A stretch of 64,000 nt of DNA from assembly GCF_004217135.1 (NCBI RefSeq), contig NZ_SHKK01000001.1:5208001-5272000 (forward strand), given 5' to 3'. Source of the DNA: Micromonospora violae. GTDB lineage: Bacteria > Actinomycetota > Actinomycetes > Mycobacteriales > Micromonosporaceae. Positions 57,646 to 64,000 of the stretch are shown here, piece by piece (positions within the stretch are counted from its first letter, which is position 1; each line of letters starts with the position of its first letter). The translations under genes and the position numbers were made by a program. The notes beneath the pieces are model-generated. The model was not told the DNA's origin. It made no database searches and saw nothing but the letters and a program-made list of their open reading frames with translations.

Positions 57646-58745
57646 CCGACTCCGGACGTCACCAGCCGGCGCTGCGGCTGACCCGCGCCGACCTGGACGC
57701 GCTGCCCAACTACGTGCCAGGGCGCAGCCCCGCCGACCTGGCCCGGGAGTTGGGCCTGCCGGAGGCCATCAAGCTGGCCAGCAACGAGGTGCCGTACGGG
57801 CCGCTGCCCGGCGTGGTGGAGGCGGTCACCGAAGCGATCACCACCTCGCACCGCTACCCGGACATGGGCGTGGTCGCGCTGCGCGACGCGCTGGCCCAGC
57901 GGTACGGGGTGGACGCCGACCGGATCGCCACCGGCTGCGGTTCGGTGGCGCTCGCCGAGCACCTGGTGCGGGCCACCTGCCTGCCCGGGGACGAGGTGCT
58001 CTACTCGTGGCGGTCGTTCGAGGCGTACCCGATCATCGCGGCGACCAGCGGCGCGACCAGCGTGCGGGTGCCCAACGACGCCGCGCACGGGCACGACCTG
58101 GCGGCGATGGCCGCGGCGGTGACCGACCGGACCCGGGTGATCTTCGTCTGCAACCCGAACAACCCCACCGGTACGGCGGTGCGCCGGGCCGAGTTGAACC
58201 AGTTCCTCGACGCGGTGCCGGACGACGTGCTGGTCGTGATCGACGAGGCGTACCGGGAGTTCGTCACCGATGCGGGGGTGCCGGACGGTCTCGACTACCT
58301 GGACCGGCCCAACGTGGCGGTGCTGCGCACCCTGTCGAAGGCGTGGGGCCTCGCCGGGCTGCGAATGGGCTGGCTGGTCGCCCAGCCGGTGGTGGCCGCC
58401 GCCATCCGTAAGGTGGCGACCCCGTTCTCCAGCAGCACGGCCGCCCAGGCCGGGGCGCTCGCCGCGCTGACCCAGGTGGCCGAGATGGAGCGTCGTTGCG
58501 CCCTGGTCATCGCCGAGCGGGACCGGGTCACCGAGGCGCTGCGCAAGTTCGTGCCCGAGGTGCCGACGAGCCAGGCCAACTTCGTCTGGCTGCCGTTGGG
58601 CGAGCGGGCGGTGGCATTCGGCAAGGCGTGCGAGGCGCGCGGGGTGATCGTGCGGCCGTTCGCCGGAGACGGGGTCCGGGTCACCATCGGCACCCCGGCC
58701 GAGAACGACGCCTTCCTGGCGGCTGCGGAGGCGGCGCTGGCCTGA
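57642..58745 (+). CDS. HisC-like (aromatic) aminotransferase
   Basis: A 367-residue class I/II PLP enzyme. The lysine that binds PLP lies in [20 protein letters not shown] (near 235), with [13 protein letters not shown] and [18 protein letters not shown] before it. In actinomycetes this branch (pat, phenylalanine/aromatic aminotransferase) often acts on phenylalanine or tyrosine rather than histidinol phosphate. Its position beside hppD supports a role in transamination of tyrosine to 4-hydroxyphenylpyruvate. Histidine biosynthesis is an alternative reading. No other his genes are nearby. Confidence 0.85.
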   Translation: MTDSGRHQPALRLTRADLDALPNYVPGRSPADLARELGLPEAIKLASNEVPYGPLPGVVEAVTEAITTSHRYPDMGVVALRDALAQRYGVDADRIATGCGSVALAEHLVRATCLPGDEVLYSWRSFEAYPIIAATSGATSVRVPNDAAHGHDLAAMAAAVTDRTRVIFVCNPNNPTGTAVRRAELNQFLDAVPDDVLVVIDEAYREFVTDAGVPDGLDYLDRPNVAVLRTLSKAWGLAGLRMGWLVAQPVVAAAIRKVATPFSSSTAAQAGALAALTQVAEMERRCALVIAERDRVTEALRKFVPEVPTSQANFVWLPLGERAVAFGKACEARGVIVRPFAGDGVRVTIGTPAENDAFLAAAEAALA

Positions 58746-58830
58746 GGGCCGCTCGGCCCGTCTGTGGCCAAATGGTGACAGATGGGCTATTTGTCTGGTT
58801 TGGCACCTTATTTGCCCTATCTTCCGAAGT

Positions 58831-58858
58831 AGCCGACGCGCCGAGGACCGCGTCGGCT
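58831..58858 (+). other. Hairpin upstream of the WxL-type gene
   Basis: AGCCGACGCG (58831-58840) and CGCGTCGGCT (58849-58858) form a perfect 10-bp stem with an 8-base loop. It lies 28 bases before the GTG start and just after an AT-rich stretch that may hold the promoter. It could be a terminator for the aminotransferase transcript or a 5' leader structure. Confidence 0.5.
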
Positions 58859-58885
58859 CACTTCGAGAAAACGGGGTAACGAACA

Positions 58886-59440
58886 GTGCGTACTGCCAAG
58901 ATCTGTCTGGCCGGGGCGGCCGCCGTGGCGATGGTGGGCTTCCTCGCCGCGCCCGCTGCCGCCGATCCCACCGACACCACGAGCACCACCTTCGAGGTGC
59001 TCGCCGGCACCCTCGACATCGTCGCGCCAGCCACCGCCGACCTCGGTGGCGGCCCGCCCGGTGGAGTCATCAGCGGCCAACTCGGCACGGTGACGGTCGA
59101 CGACTCCCGAGGCGAGGCCGACGCTTCCTGGGTCGCCTCGGTGACCGCGACCGTCTTCCAGACCGGTGGTGGTTCGCCGCCCGAGACGGTCCTCCCCGAG
59201 GAGATCGACTACTGGTCCGGCCCGGCGACGGCGACCACCGGCGACGGCACCTTCACGGAGGGCCAGACCGCCGCCGGCGACGCCCAACCGCTGTCCAGCG
59301 TCACCCCGCTCACCGCGTTCACGCACAGCGGCGGCACCGGCGGTAACACCGCCAGTTGGAACCCCACCCTGGTGGTCAACGTTCCGCTGGACAGCATCGC
59401 GGGCGTCTACACCGGCACGGTGACACATTCCGTGGCGTAG
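58886..59440 (+). CDS. Secreted WxL-type surface protein
   Basis: A 184-residue protein from GTG 58886. The signal peptide (MRTAKICLAGAAAVAMVGFL) ends near AAPAAA. The mature part is all beta strands and has SWVASVTATVFQ in the middle and WNPTLVVNVPLDSIAGVYTGTVTHSV at the end, the pattern of WxL domains. In Firmicutes these bind peptidoglycan and work with a DUF916 protein. That partner is encoded directly downstream, with a 14-base overlap, and an LPXTG protein follows convergently. It would be displayed on the cell wall. Confidence 0.78.
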   Translation: MRTAKICLAGAAAVAMVGFLAAPAAADPTDTTSTTFEVLAGTLDIVAPATADLGGGPPGGVISGQLGTVTVDDSRGEADASWVASVTATVFQTGGGSPPETVLPEEIDYWSGPATATTGDGTFTEGQTAAGDAQPLSSVTPLTAFTHSGGTGGNTASWNPTLVVNVPLDSIAGVYTGTVTHSVA

Positions 59441-60491
59441 CCGCCGGGGGCGGTCGACCATCGCGGTCGCGCTCGCCCTGTTCTGCCTCGCCGGTCCGGG
59501 TCTGTCGACCCGGGCCGGTGCGGCCGAACCGGACGCGGGATCGGACGACGGCACCATCGGAATCCGGTTACTGGAAGCCCCGACCGAACGCCGCAACGAC
59601 CCCCGGGCGCGGCGCTACATCGTCGACCACCTACCGCCGGGCACCACCATCAAGCGGCAACTGCTGATCGTCAACCGCACCGACCAGACCCGTCGCGTCG
59701 ACGTGTACCCGGCAGCCGCGACCCTGGAGGGGGCGGCGTTCCGCTTCGGCGAGGGTCGCGCCGAGAACGAGCTGACCTCCTGGGTCACCCTGGACGAGCG
59801 CTCCGTCCAGCTGGAGCCGTGGGCCGAGGCTCGGGTCCGCGCAACCATCACGGTGCCGCCGACCGCCTCTCGAGGGGAGCGGTACGGGGTGGTCTGGGCG
59901 TCCACCGCCTCGACGCCCCGGGCCGGCGGTGAGATCACTCAGGTCCACCGGGTCGGGGTTCGGATGTACCTCGACATCGGGCTCGGCGGCGAACCCGCCT
60001 CCGACTTCTCGATTGGCGAGGTGCTACCGGCCCGAAGCCCCGAGGGTGAACCGTCGATGACCGTCCAGGTCACCAACACCGGAGGCCGCGCCATCGACCT
60101 GACCGGCGCGGTCACCCTCGCCGATGGCCCAGCCGGCAGCCGGGCCGGCCCGTTTCCGGTCGGGCAGGGCGTCACCCTGGCACCGGGCGCGTCCGGGCAG
60201 GTCGTCGCCCGGTTCCCCGGCGCGCTGCCGAACGGCCCCTGGAAGGCTGAGGTGAACCTGGAGAGCGGCCTGGTGAAGCGGAGCATCACCGCGCAGATCA
60301 CGTTCCCGGACGCCGGTCAGGTCGGGAAACGGGGCAGCATCGTCTCCCGGATCTTCTCCGGGTGGACCGTGGTGGCTGCCGTCGCGGGCCTGTTGCTGAT
60401 CGTTGGCCTCGCCATGCTGGCGCGCCGTTCCCGCCGGTCCGGTCGGCCGCCCACCGCTCGTCCGAGGGAGCGCGTGCCGGCCGGTCGTTGA
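59427..60491 (+). CDS. DUF916-type WxL-partner membrane protein (start uncertain)
   Basis: The frame is open from a stop at 59421 through to 60491. It encodes a signal-like segment (IAVALALFCLAGPGLSTRAGA), a beta-rich WxL-peptidoglycan-like domain (IGIRLLEAPTERRNDPRARR, VNRTDQTRRVDVYPAA...), a second beta domain (SMTVQVTNTGGRAIDLTG) and a C-terminal helix (WTVVAAVAGLLLIVGLAMLARRSRR). That is the CscA/DUF916 layout. No ATG, GTG or TTG lies between the in-frame stop and 59703, so the only early starts are ATT 59427 or a rare CTG. I use ATT 59427, where translation would be coupled to the WxL gene. Confidence 0.7.
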   Translation: MPWRSRRGRSTIAVALALFCLAGPGLSTRAGAAEPDAGSDDGTIGIRLLEAPTERRNDPRARRYIVDHLPPGTTIKRQLLIVNRTDQTRRVDVYPAAATLEGAAFRFGEGRAENELTSWVTLDERSVQLEPWAEARVRATITVPPTASRGERYGVVWASTASTPRAGGEITQVHRVGVRMYLDIGLGGEPASDFSIGEVLPARSPEGEPSMTVQVTNTGGRAIDLTGAVTLADGPAGSRAGPFPVGQGVTLAPGASGQVVARFPGALPNGPWKAEVNLESGLVKRSITAQITFPDAGQVGKRGSIVSRIFSGWTVVAAVAGLLLIVGLAMLARRSRRSGRPPTARPRERVPAGR

Positions 60492-60529
60492 CCCCGGCCG
60501 GCAGCCCGGCGGCCGGCCCGGGCCGGGCC

Positions 60530-60640
60530 CGTCAGCTCGGCCGCTGCTCACCGCGCCCGTCAGCTCGGCCACCGGCGGCGGGCTCGGCACCTCGGCCACC
60601 GGCGGCGGGCTCGTCAGCTCGGCCGCCGCCGGCGGGCGGC
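60530..60640. repeat. Tandem copies of the 3' end of the LPXTG gene
   Basis: GTCAGCTCGGCC occurs at about 60530, 60558 and 60612, with a related copy near 60586, followed each time by CCGGCGGCGGGCTC-like sequence. The last copy includes the stop codon of the LPXTG gene. Confidence 0.65.
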
Positions 60641-60976
60641 GAACCAGCCGACGAGCGTCAGGGCTACGCCCAGCGCGGCGAGCAGCAGCGCCGATCCGCC
60701 CGGTCCGGTGACCGGCAACTCACCGCCGTGACTGGGCGTGGGTTGGGGTGGTGTCGTCGACGTGGGGGTGGGTGGCGGCTGGGTCGGGGATGGGGTCGGC
60801 GAGGCCGGCAGGATCTCGAAGGTCACGCCGCCGCGCGCCGACGGCTCGGCCGGGGCGACGCTGAACCCGCGCGCCGAGGCGGAGGCGGGGCCCAGCATCG
60901 GCGGCACCGCCAACGCCAGGCTCGCGGTGGCGGCGAGCGCGCCGCCCACGAGGTAGCTGGCTGCTGTCCTGGCCAT
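60614..60976 (-). CDS. Small LPXTG-anchored surface protein
   Basis: A 120-residue protein from ATG 60976, with a GGAGG ribosome site. It has a signal peptide (YLVGGALAATASLALAVPPML), a short mature part (RGFSVAPAEPSARGGVTFEILPA), a Pro/Thr-rich stem, then the sortase motif LPVTG, a hydrophobic helix (GSALLLAALGVALTLVGWF) and a basic tail (AARRRRPS). A sortase would anchor it to the wall. Small LPXTG proteins accompany WxL/DUF916 genes in Firmicutes csc clusters; here it is on the opposite strand. Its last bases are duplicated downstream. Confidence 0.85.
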   Translation of the reverse strand: MARTAASYLVGGALAATASLALAVPPMLGPASASARGFSVAPAEPSARGGVTFEILPASPTPSPTQPPPTPTSTTPPQPTPSHGGELPVTGPGGSALLLAALGVALTLVGWFAARRRRPS

Positions 60977-60994
60977 GCGACGACCCCCTCCACC

Positions 60995-61057
60995 GGAAAC
61001 CTGAACCATGAAAAACATACCCTTTTCGGACAAAGGGAATGGATGGTTCAAGGTTCC
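60995..61057. repeat. Nested inverted repeats between the LPXTG and propeller genes
   Basis: GGAAACCTGAACCAT (60995-61009) pairs with ATGGTTCAAGGTTCC (61043-61057) at 13 of 15 positions, and inside it CCCTTT (61020-61025) pairs with AAAGGG (61032-61037). It lies 18 bases before the ATG of the LPXTG gene and could be an operator, or end transcription from the propeller gene. Confidence 0.6.
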
Positions 61058-61075
61058 CGCGGCAAGACGCCACCA

Positions 61076-62332
61076 TCAGGTGGCGGCCAGGATCACCGCC
61101 TCGCCGGTGTAGTAGTAGCGCCGGTCGTCACTGACCGGATCCACCGGCTTGCGGAGCCGCTCGACCGCGACGAAACCGTCCTCGGCCGTCACCGCCCCGG
61201 GTGCCCAGCCGGTCCCGTCCGAGCCGACATTGAGCACGAAGCGGGACAACTGCCTGCCGGTCCCCGGCTCCAGCGTCACCAGATCGTTCGCCTCGGTCAG
61301 CAGGTGCACCCGGCCAGGCTGCCCGGCCAGCACCCGAGCCGCGCCCAGGCCCCCGGACCGCCACAGCTCGGTGCCGGTACGCGCCGACCGACCCACCACA
61401 ACCCCGTCGAGCACGGCGACGGACTGCTCGCCGACCAGCACGGCGCCGGCCGGGTCCAGCGCCGGGGCGGCCACCGGTGGGCCGGCACCCAACAACCAAC
61501 CCTGACCACCCTCGTCGCCCGGGCCGGCGGTCCGCAGCCCTCGGCAGTCCGACCGGCCGGTACGGCAGCCCAGCGGCGTCACCACCAACGCGTCCGGGCC
61601 GTTCGACGGTCGCCAACGCTCAGCCACCGTCCCCGTCGCCGCGTCCCGGAACTCGACCGTGGCCGGTCCGGCGCAGGTGTCCAGACCGATCAGCTGACCG
61701 GCGGCGGTGGTGCCGAGGTCACTACGGCACCGGCCGGGCAGTTCGACCCGCCACAGCTCCCGGCCGCCGCTCAGCTCGACCCCACGCGCCTGGGCCTCCC
61801 CGGTCACCACCAGCACGGTCCGCCCGTCGGGAAGGTCGGCGAGCTGGAGCCCGGGCGCATCCCAGACGGTCGCCGCCCCGGTACGCCGTACCGGCGTCAC
61901 GCTCTCGGTCGGCTCCGGGCCGTCGGCTCGCCAGAGCACCCCACCGGTCCGGGCGTCGAGTGCGACAAGGCGCCCATCGGACCAGCGGCTGACCACCGTG
62001 CTGCCGCTGGCCACCACCCCGGTCAGCTCCGCCGGCCACCGCCGGTACGACCAGTACGGGCTGGTCCGGTACCGCCCGTCGACCGGCCGGTCGGCGTACA
62101 GCTGGCGGTGTGCGGCGTACACCCGCAGCCTCCCGTCGACGATCAACGGGGCCACCGGCAAGCGACCGATCACACCGGCAGCCGGTCGCGCCGGGGCCGG
62201 ATAGTCGGCCCGCGCCACAGTGCTCACCTCGGCCGGCGCGAGGACCCGGTGGACGATGACCACGACGGCCGCCGTCGCGAGCAGCGCCGCGACCGCGATC
62301 ACGAGCCGTCGCCGGCCTCTCGGGAACCTCAT
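61076..62332 (-). CDS. Membrane-anchored PQQ-like beta-propeller protein
   Basis: A 418-residue protein with an N-terminal anchor (RRLVIAVAALLATAAVVVIVHRVL). The rest is outside the membrane and holds propeller strands with VALDARTGGVLWRADGPEP, GGRELWRVELPG, VGRSARTGTELWRSGG and VTLEPGTGRQLSRF. It shares its fold and anchoring with the protein at 52453-53898, though the sequences are not close. Two cysteine pairs may form disulfides (CRSDLG...DTC, CRTGRSDC). The function is unknown. Confidence 0.8.
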   Translation of the reverse strand: MRFPRGRRRLVIAVAALLATAAVVVIVHRVLAPAEVSTVARADYPAPARPAAGVIGRLPVAPLIVDGRLRVYAAHRQLYADRPVDGRYRTSPYWSYRRWPAELTGVVASGSTVVSRWSDGRLVALDARTGGVLWRADGPEPTESVTPVRRTGAATVWDAPGLQLADLPDGRTVLVVTGEAQARGVELSGGRELWRVELPGRCRSDLGTTAAGQLIGLDTCAGPATVEFRDAATGTVAERWRPSNGPDALVVTPLGCRTGRSDCRGLRTAGPGDEGGQGWLLGAGPPVAAPALDPAGAVLVGEQSVAVLDGVVVGRSARTGTELWRSGGLGAARVLAGQPGRVHLLTEANDLVTLEPGTGRQLSRFVLNVGSDGTGWAPGAVTAEDGFVAVERLRKPVDPVSDDRRYYYTGEAVILAAT

Positions 62333-62413
62333 GCCGCACCTCCGCCCGGCACCCTACCCAGCGGAGGGGGCCGGGGCCCGAACAGGTCACGACGAGAGAT
62401 GCCCGGCGGGCAC

Positions 62414-62896
62414 TCAGGCGGCTTCGACGGAGCCGGTGGCACCTGCCGCGACGGCAAGATCGGCGAGATCGCGCCAGAGCGCCGCCTCGACCGCCCGCGC
62501 GGCCAGGCCGCCGAGCAGCAGCGCCACCACCCGACCGTACGGAGCGGTCGGCACCGCCTCCTGGGTGACAGTGATCGCCGTGCACCCGCGACGGCGACGG
62601 CGGACCGGGCGCAGGCTCCAGGTGAGCCGGTAGTCCGCGCCGGCACCGGAGGAACAGAGCACCAGTCGCTGGGGTGCGAGCGCCTCCACCACCAGGAACT
62701 CCTCGGTCAGCGTGCCGCCGCCCGGCTGGACACGCTCCTCACGCCAGGAGGTGCCCGGCCCGAACGAACCGGGAGTGAGCACCTCGACCGGGCCGGCGGC
62801 GGTCAGCCGGGCCGCCCGGCCGGGCAGGTCGGTGAGCAGACGCCAGACGTCGACAGCGTGCGCCTCGATGATCCCGGTAATCGCCACCGTCGACAT
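62414..62896 (-). CDS. SRPBCC-family (START-like) protein
   Basis: A 160-residue protein from ATG 62896, with a GGGAGGGC ribosome site. It begins TVAITGIIEAHAVDVWRLLTDLPGRAARLTAAG, the usual first strand and helices of polyketide-cyclase-like SRPBCC proteins, and continues with a strand-rich part and a final long helix. It binds a hydrophobic ligand in the cytoplasm; the ligand is not known. The open frame extends upstream to 62980 but is not protein-like there. Confidence 0.82.
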   Translation of the reverse strand: MSTVAITGIIEAHAVDVWRLLTDLPGRAARLTAAGPVEVLTPGSFGPGTSWREERVQPGGGTLTEEFLVVEALAPQRLVLCSSGAGADYRLTWSLRPVRRRRRGCTAITVTQEAVPTAPYGRVVALLLGGLAARAVEAALWRDLADLAVAAGATGSVEAA

Positions 62897-62999
62897 GCCG
62901 CCCTCCCGTGTCCCCGACGGTACGCGGAGTGAGGGCCGGACGGGGCCCCCGGGACGGAATTTCCACCTCCCGGAGGCCACACTGTCCGATTGGGCGGTC

Positions 63000-63035
63000 G
63001 CTTCGGCACCGGTCGTCGTTGACCGGTGCCGAAGC
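63000..63035 (-). terminator. Terminator of the second DUF397 gene
   Basis: GCTTCGGCACCGGTC (63000-63014) and GACCGGTGCCGAAGC (63021-63035) form a perfect 15-bp stem with a 6-base loop, 6 bases past the minus-strand stop. Confidence 0.9.
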
Positions 63036-63040
63036 GCCGG

Positions 63041-63250
63041 TCAGCGTTCGAAGCGACCGGCCCGAATCGCGCCGATGAACGCCGTCCACCCCGGCGGGCT
63101 GACCGCGAGTGTGGGACCGGTCTGGTCCTTGGAGTCGCGGACCCCGACCAGACCATGGACATCGACCAGGTTGTCCGCCACTTCCACGCAGAGCCCCTGA
63201 TCGTTTGAGCGGCTGCTGGTACGCCAGACCGCGCCCGCGAGATCGTGCAT
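63041..63250 (-). CDS. DUF397 protein (second copy)
   Basis: A 69-residue protein from ATG 63250, with a GGAGG ribosome site. It carries the DUF397 blocks VWRTSSRSNDQGLCVEVADN, VGVRDSKDQTGPTLAV and WTAFIGAIRAG. Unlike the copy at 44118-44300, no XRE-DUF5753 gene is adjacent, so it is a solo member. Confidence 0.9.
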   Translation of the reverse strand: MHDLAGAVWRTSSRSNDQGLCVEVADNLVDVHGLVGVRDSKDQTGPTLAVSPPGWTAFIGAIRAGRFER

Positions 63251-63426
63251 CGTCGTTACCTCCGTGTGCGTCGGGATGCCCCACCGCTGTTGAGCCGGGC
63301 GGAACCCGGCTCGGATTGCGCGGTGTGGCAACGGAATCCGGACGATCAACGGGTCAACCAGGGCCGGCGGTCGCACAGCCGGTGCGATCACAGGTCCCGT
63401 GCACGAGACGGACGGCGGGTGCCCGC
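63251..63426. other. Intergenic region
   Basis: A 176-base gap upstream of the DUF397 gene and beyond the fumarylacetoacetase stop. I see no gene, and no strong hairpin. Confidence 0.5.
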
Positions 63427-64000
63427 TCAGCGGGCCGGACGAACCGTGCCGGACACTTCACCGAGGGCGATGGTGGTGCCGTCCGGGCCGGGGGCGGTGG
63501 CCGTGATGGTCACCGTGTCACCGTCGTCGAGGAAGGTGCGGCTCTCGTCGCCGACCTTGACCGGTTCGGCCCCTCCCCAGGTCAGCTCCAGGAAGGATCC
63601 GACCTGCCCCCGGTCCGGGCCGGAGACGGTGCCGGAGGCGTACAGGTCACCGGTACGCAGGGACGCGCCGTTGACGGTGAGGTGCGCCAACTGCTGTGCG
63701 GGAGTCCAGTACATGGTGGCGAACGGGGGCTCGCTGACCCGCTCGCCGTTCCACTCGACCGCGAGGCGCAGGTCCAGGCCCAGGTGCGGCACGTCCCGCA
63801 GGTAGTCGACCACCGGCGGGTCCTGGTCGGGGGCGGGCACGAACGCGTCGGCGAGCGCGTCCAGCGGTGTCACCCAGGCCGAGACCGAGGTGGCGAACGA
63901 CTTGCCGAGGAACGGGCCGAGCGGCTGGTACTCCCAGGCCTGGATGTCCCGGGCCGACCAGTCGTTGACCAGCACCACCCCGAAGACGTGCTCGGCGAAG
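63427..64000 (-). CDS. fahA: Fumarylacetoacetase, C-terminal part (5' end outside the window)
   Basis: The frame is open to the right edge and reads FAEHVFGVVLVNDWSARDIQAWEYQPLGP, the conserved core of fumarylacetoacetases, followed by LGKSFATSVSAWVTPLDAL and, near the end, GDLYASGTVSGPDRGQVGSF and TFLDDGDTVTI. It cleaves fumarylacetoacetate to fumarate and acetoacetate, the last step of tyrosine degradation. The first half of the protein, about 230 residues, lies outside the window. Together with hppD and the aminotransferase, it indicates a tyrosine catabolic gene set, though the intervening steps are not here. Confidence 0.93.
   Translation of the reverse strand, partial: FAEHVFGVVLVNDWSARDIQAWEYQPLGPFLGKSFATSVSAWVTPLDALADAFVPAPDQDPPVVDYLRDVPHLGLDLRLAVEWNGERVSEPPFATMYWTPAQQLAHLTVNGASLRTGDLYASGTVSGPDRGQVGSFLELTWGGAEPVKVGDESRTFLDDGDTVTITATAPGPDGTTIALGEVSGTVRPAR

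Noticed and set aside
57642..58745. Histidinol-phosphate aminotransferase in a histidine operon
   Set aside because: No other his genes are adjacent, and the context is aromatic catabolism; the HisC fold alone does not decide.

Overview
The window is GC-rich, densely coded actinomycete DNA. SARP/AfsR-type regulators, XRE-DUF5753/DUF397 pairs, an MsiK-type ATPase, a eukaryote-type Ser/Thr kinase and many GTG starts together suggest Micromonosporaceae, probably Micromonospora or a close relative. That placement is by gene content only; no 16S gene or database search was available.

Left arm (1-5000): the end of an amino-acid permease, then a three-gene minus-strand unit of a large SARP/NB-ARC/TPR regulator and a DrrAB-like ABC exporter. 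Conflict region (5069-19813): a DUF1778-GNAT toxin-antitoxin pair, a decayed regulator fragment, a SUKH-like immunity gene, an orphan NucA/NucB-type toxin tip, a repeat-flanked coding remnant, an Imm21-like immunity gene and a 3856-residue secreted RHS/YD-repeat polymorphic toxin. The RHS protein ends in a HINT domain and a zinc-finger HNH-type nuclease tip. Read in the direction of transcription, this is an active toxin/immunity pair followed by a displaced, older toxin/immunity pair. Base composition falls visibly in the tip and immunity part (about 6090-8600).

Middle (19923-39820): BMP-like protein and two-RCK channel-like protein; CrtU-like oxidoreductase; HNH protein behind a possible attenuator; Ser/Thr kinase; enoyl-CoA hydratase; histidine phosphatase; a VOC/AraC pair; two phage-like small genes beside tRNA-Thr(TGT); the MsiK-type ATPase with a palindromic operator; rlmB-cysS; an IclR regulator; and an AbiEi/DUF559-like protein. 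Two 77-bp palindromic elements flank the last gene.

Right arm (40083-64000): subtilisin-like protease, EamA exporter divergent from a CGNR regulator, XRE/DUF397 pair, class II fumarase (fumC), a second SARP/NB-ARC regulator, class I fumarase, beta-propeller proteins, Lrp regulator divergent from hppD, two RDD membrane proteins, a HisC-like aromatic aminotransferase, a WxL/DUF916/LPXTG surface-protein group and the 3' part of fumarylacetoacetase. Aromatic aminotransferase, HppD, fumarylacetoacetase and two fumarases fit one route from tyrosine to the TCA cycle; homogentisate dioxygenase and maleylacetoacetate isomerase are not in the window.

The most interesting parts are the RHS toxin-tip exchange locus, the WxL/DUF916/LPXTG group (the DUF916 frame has no ordinary start codon), and two unrelated families of 75-77 bp palindromic intergenic elements.
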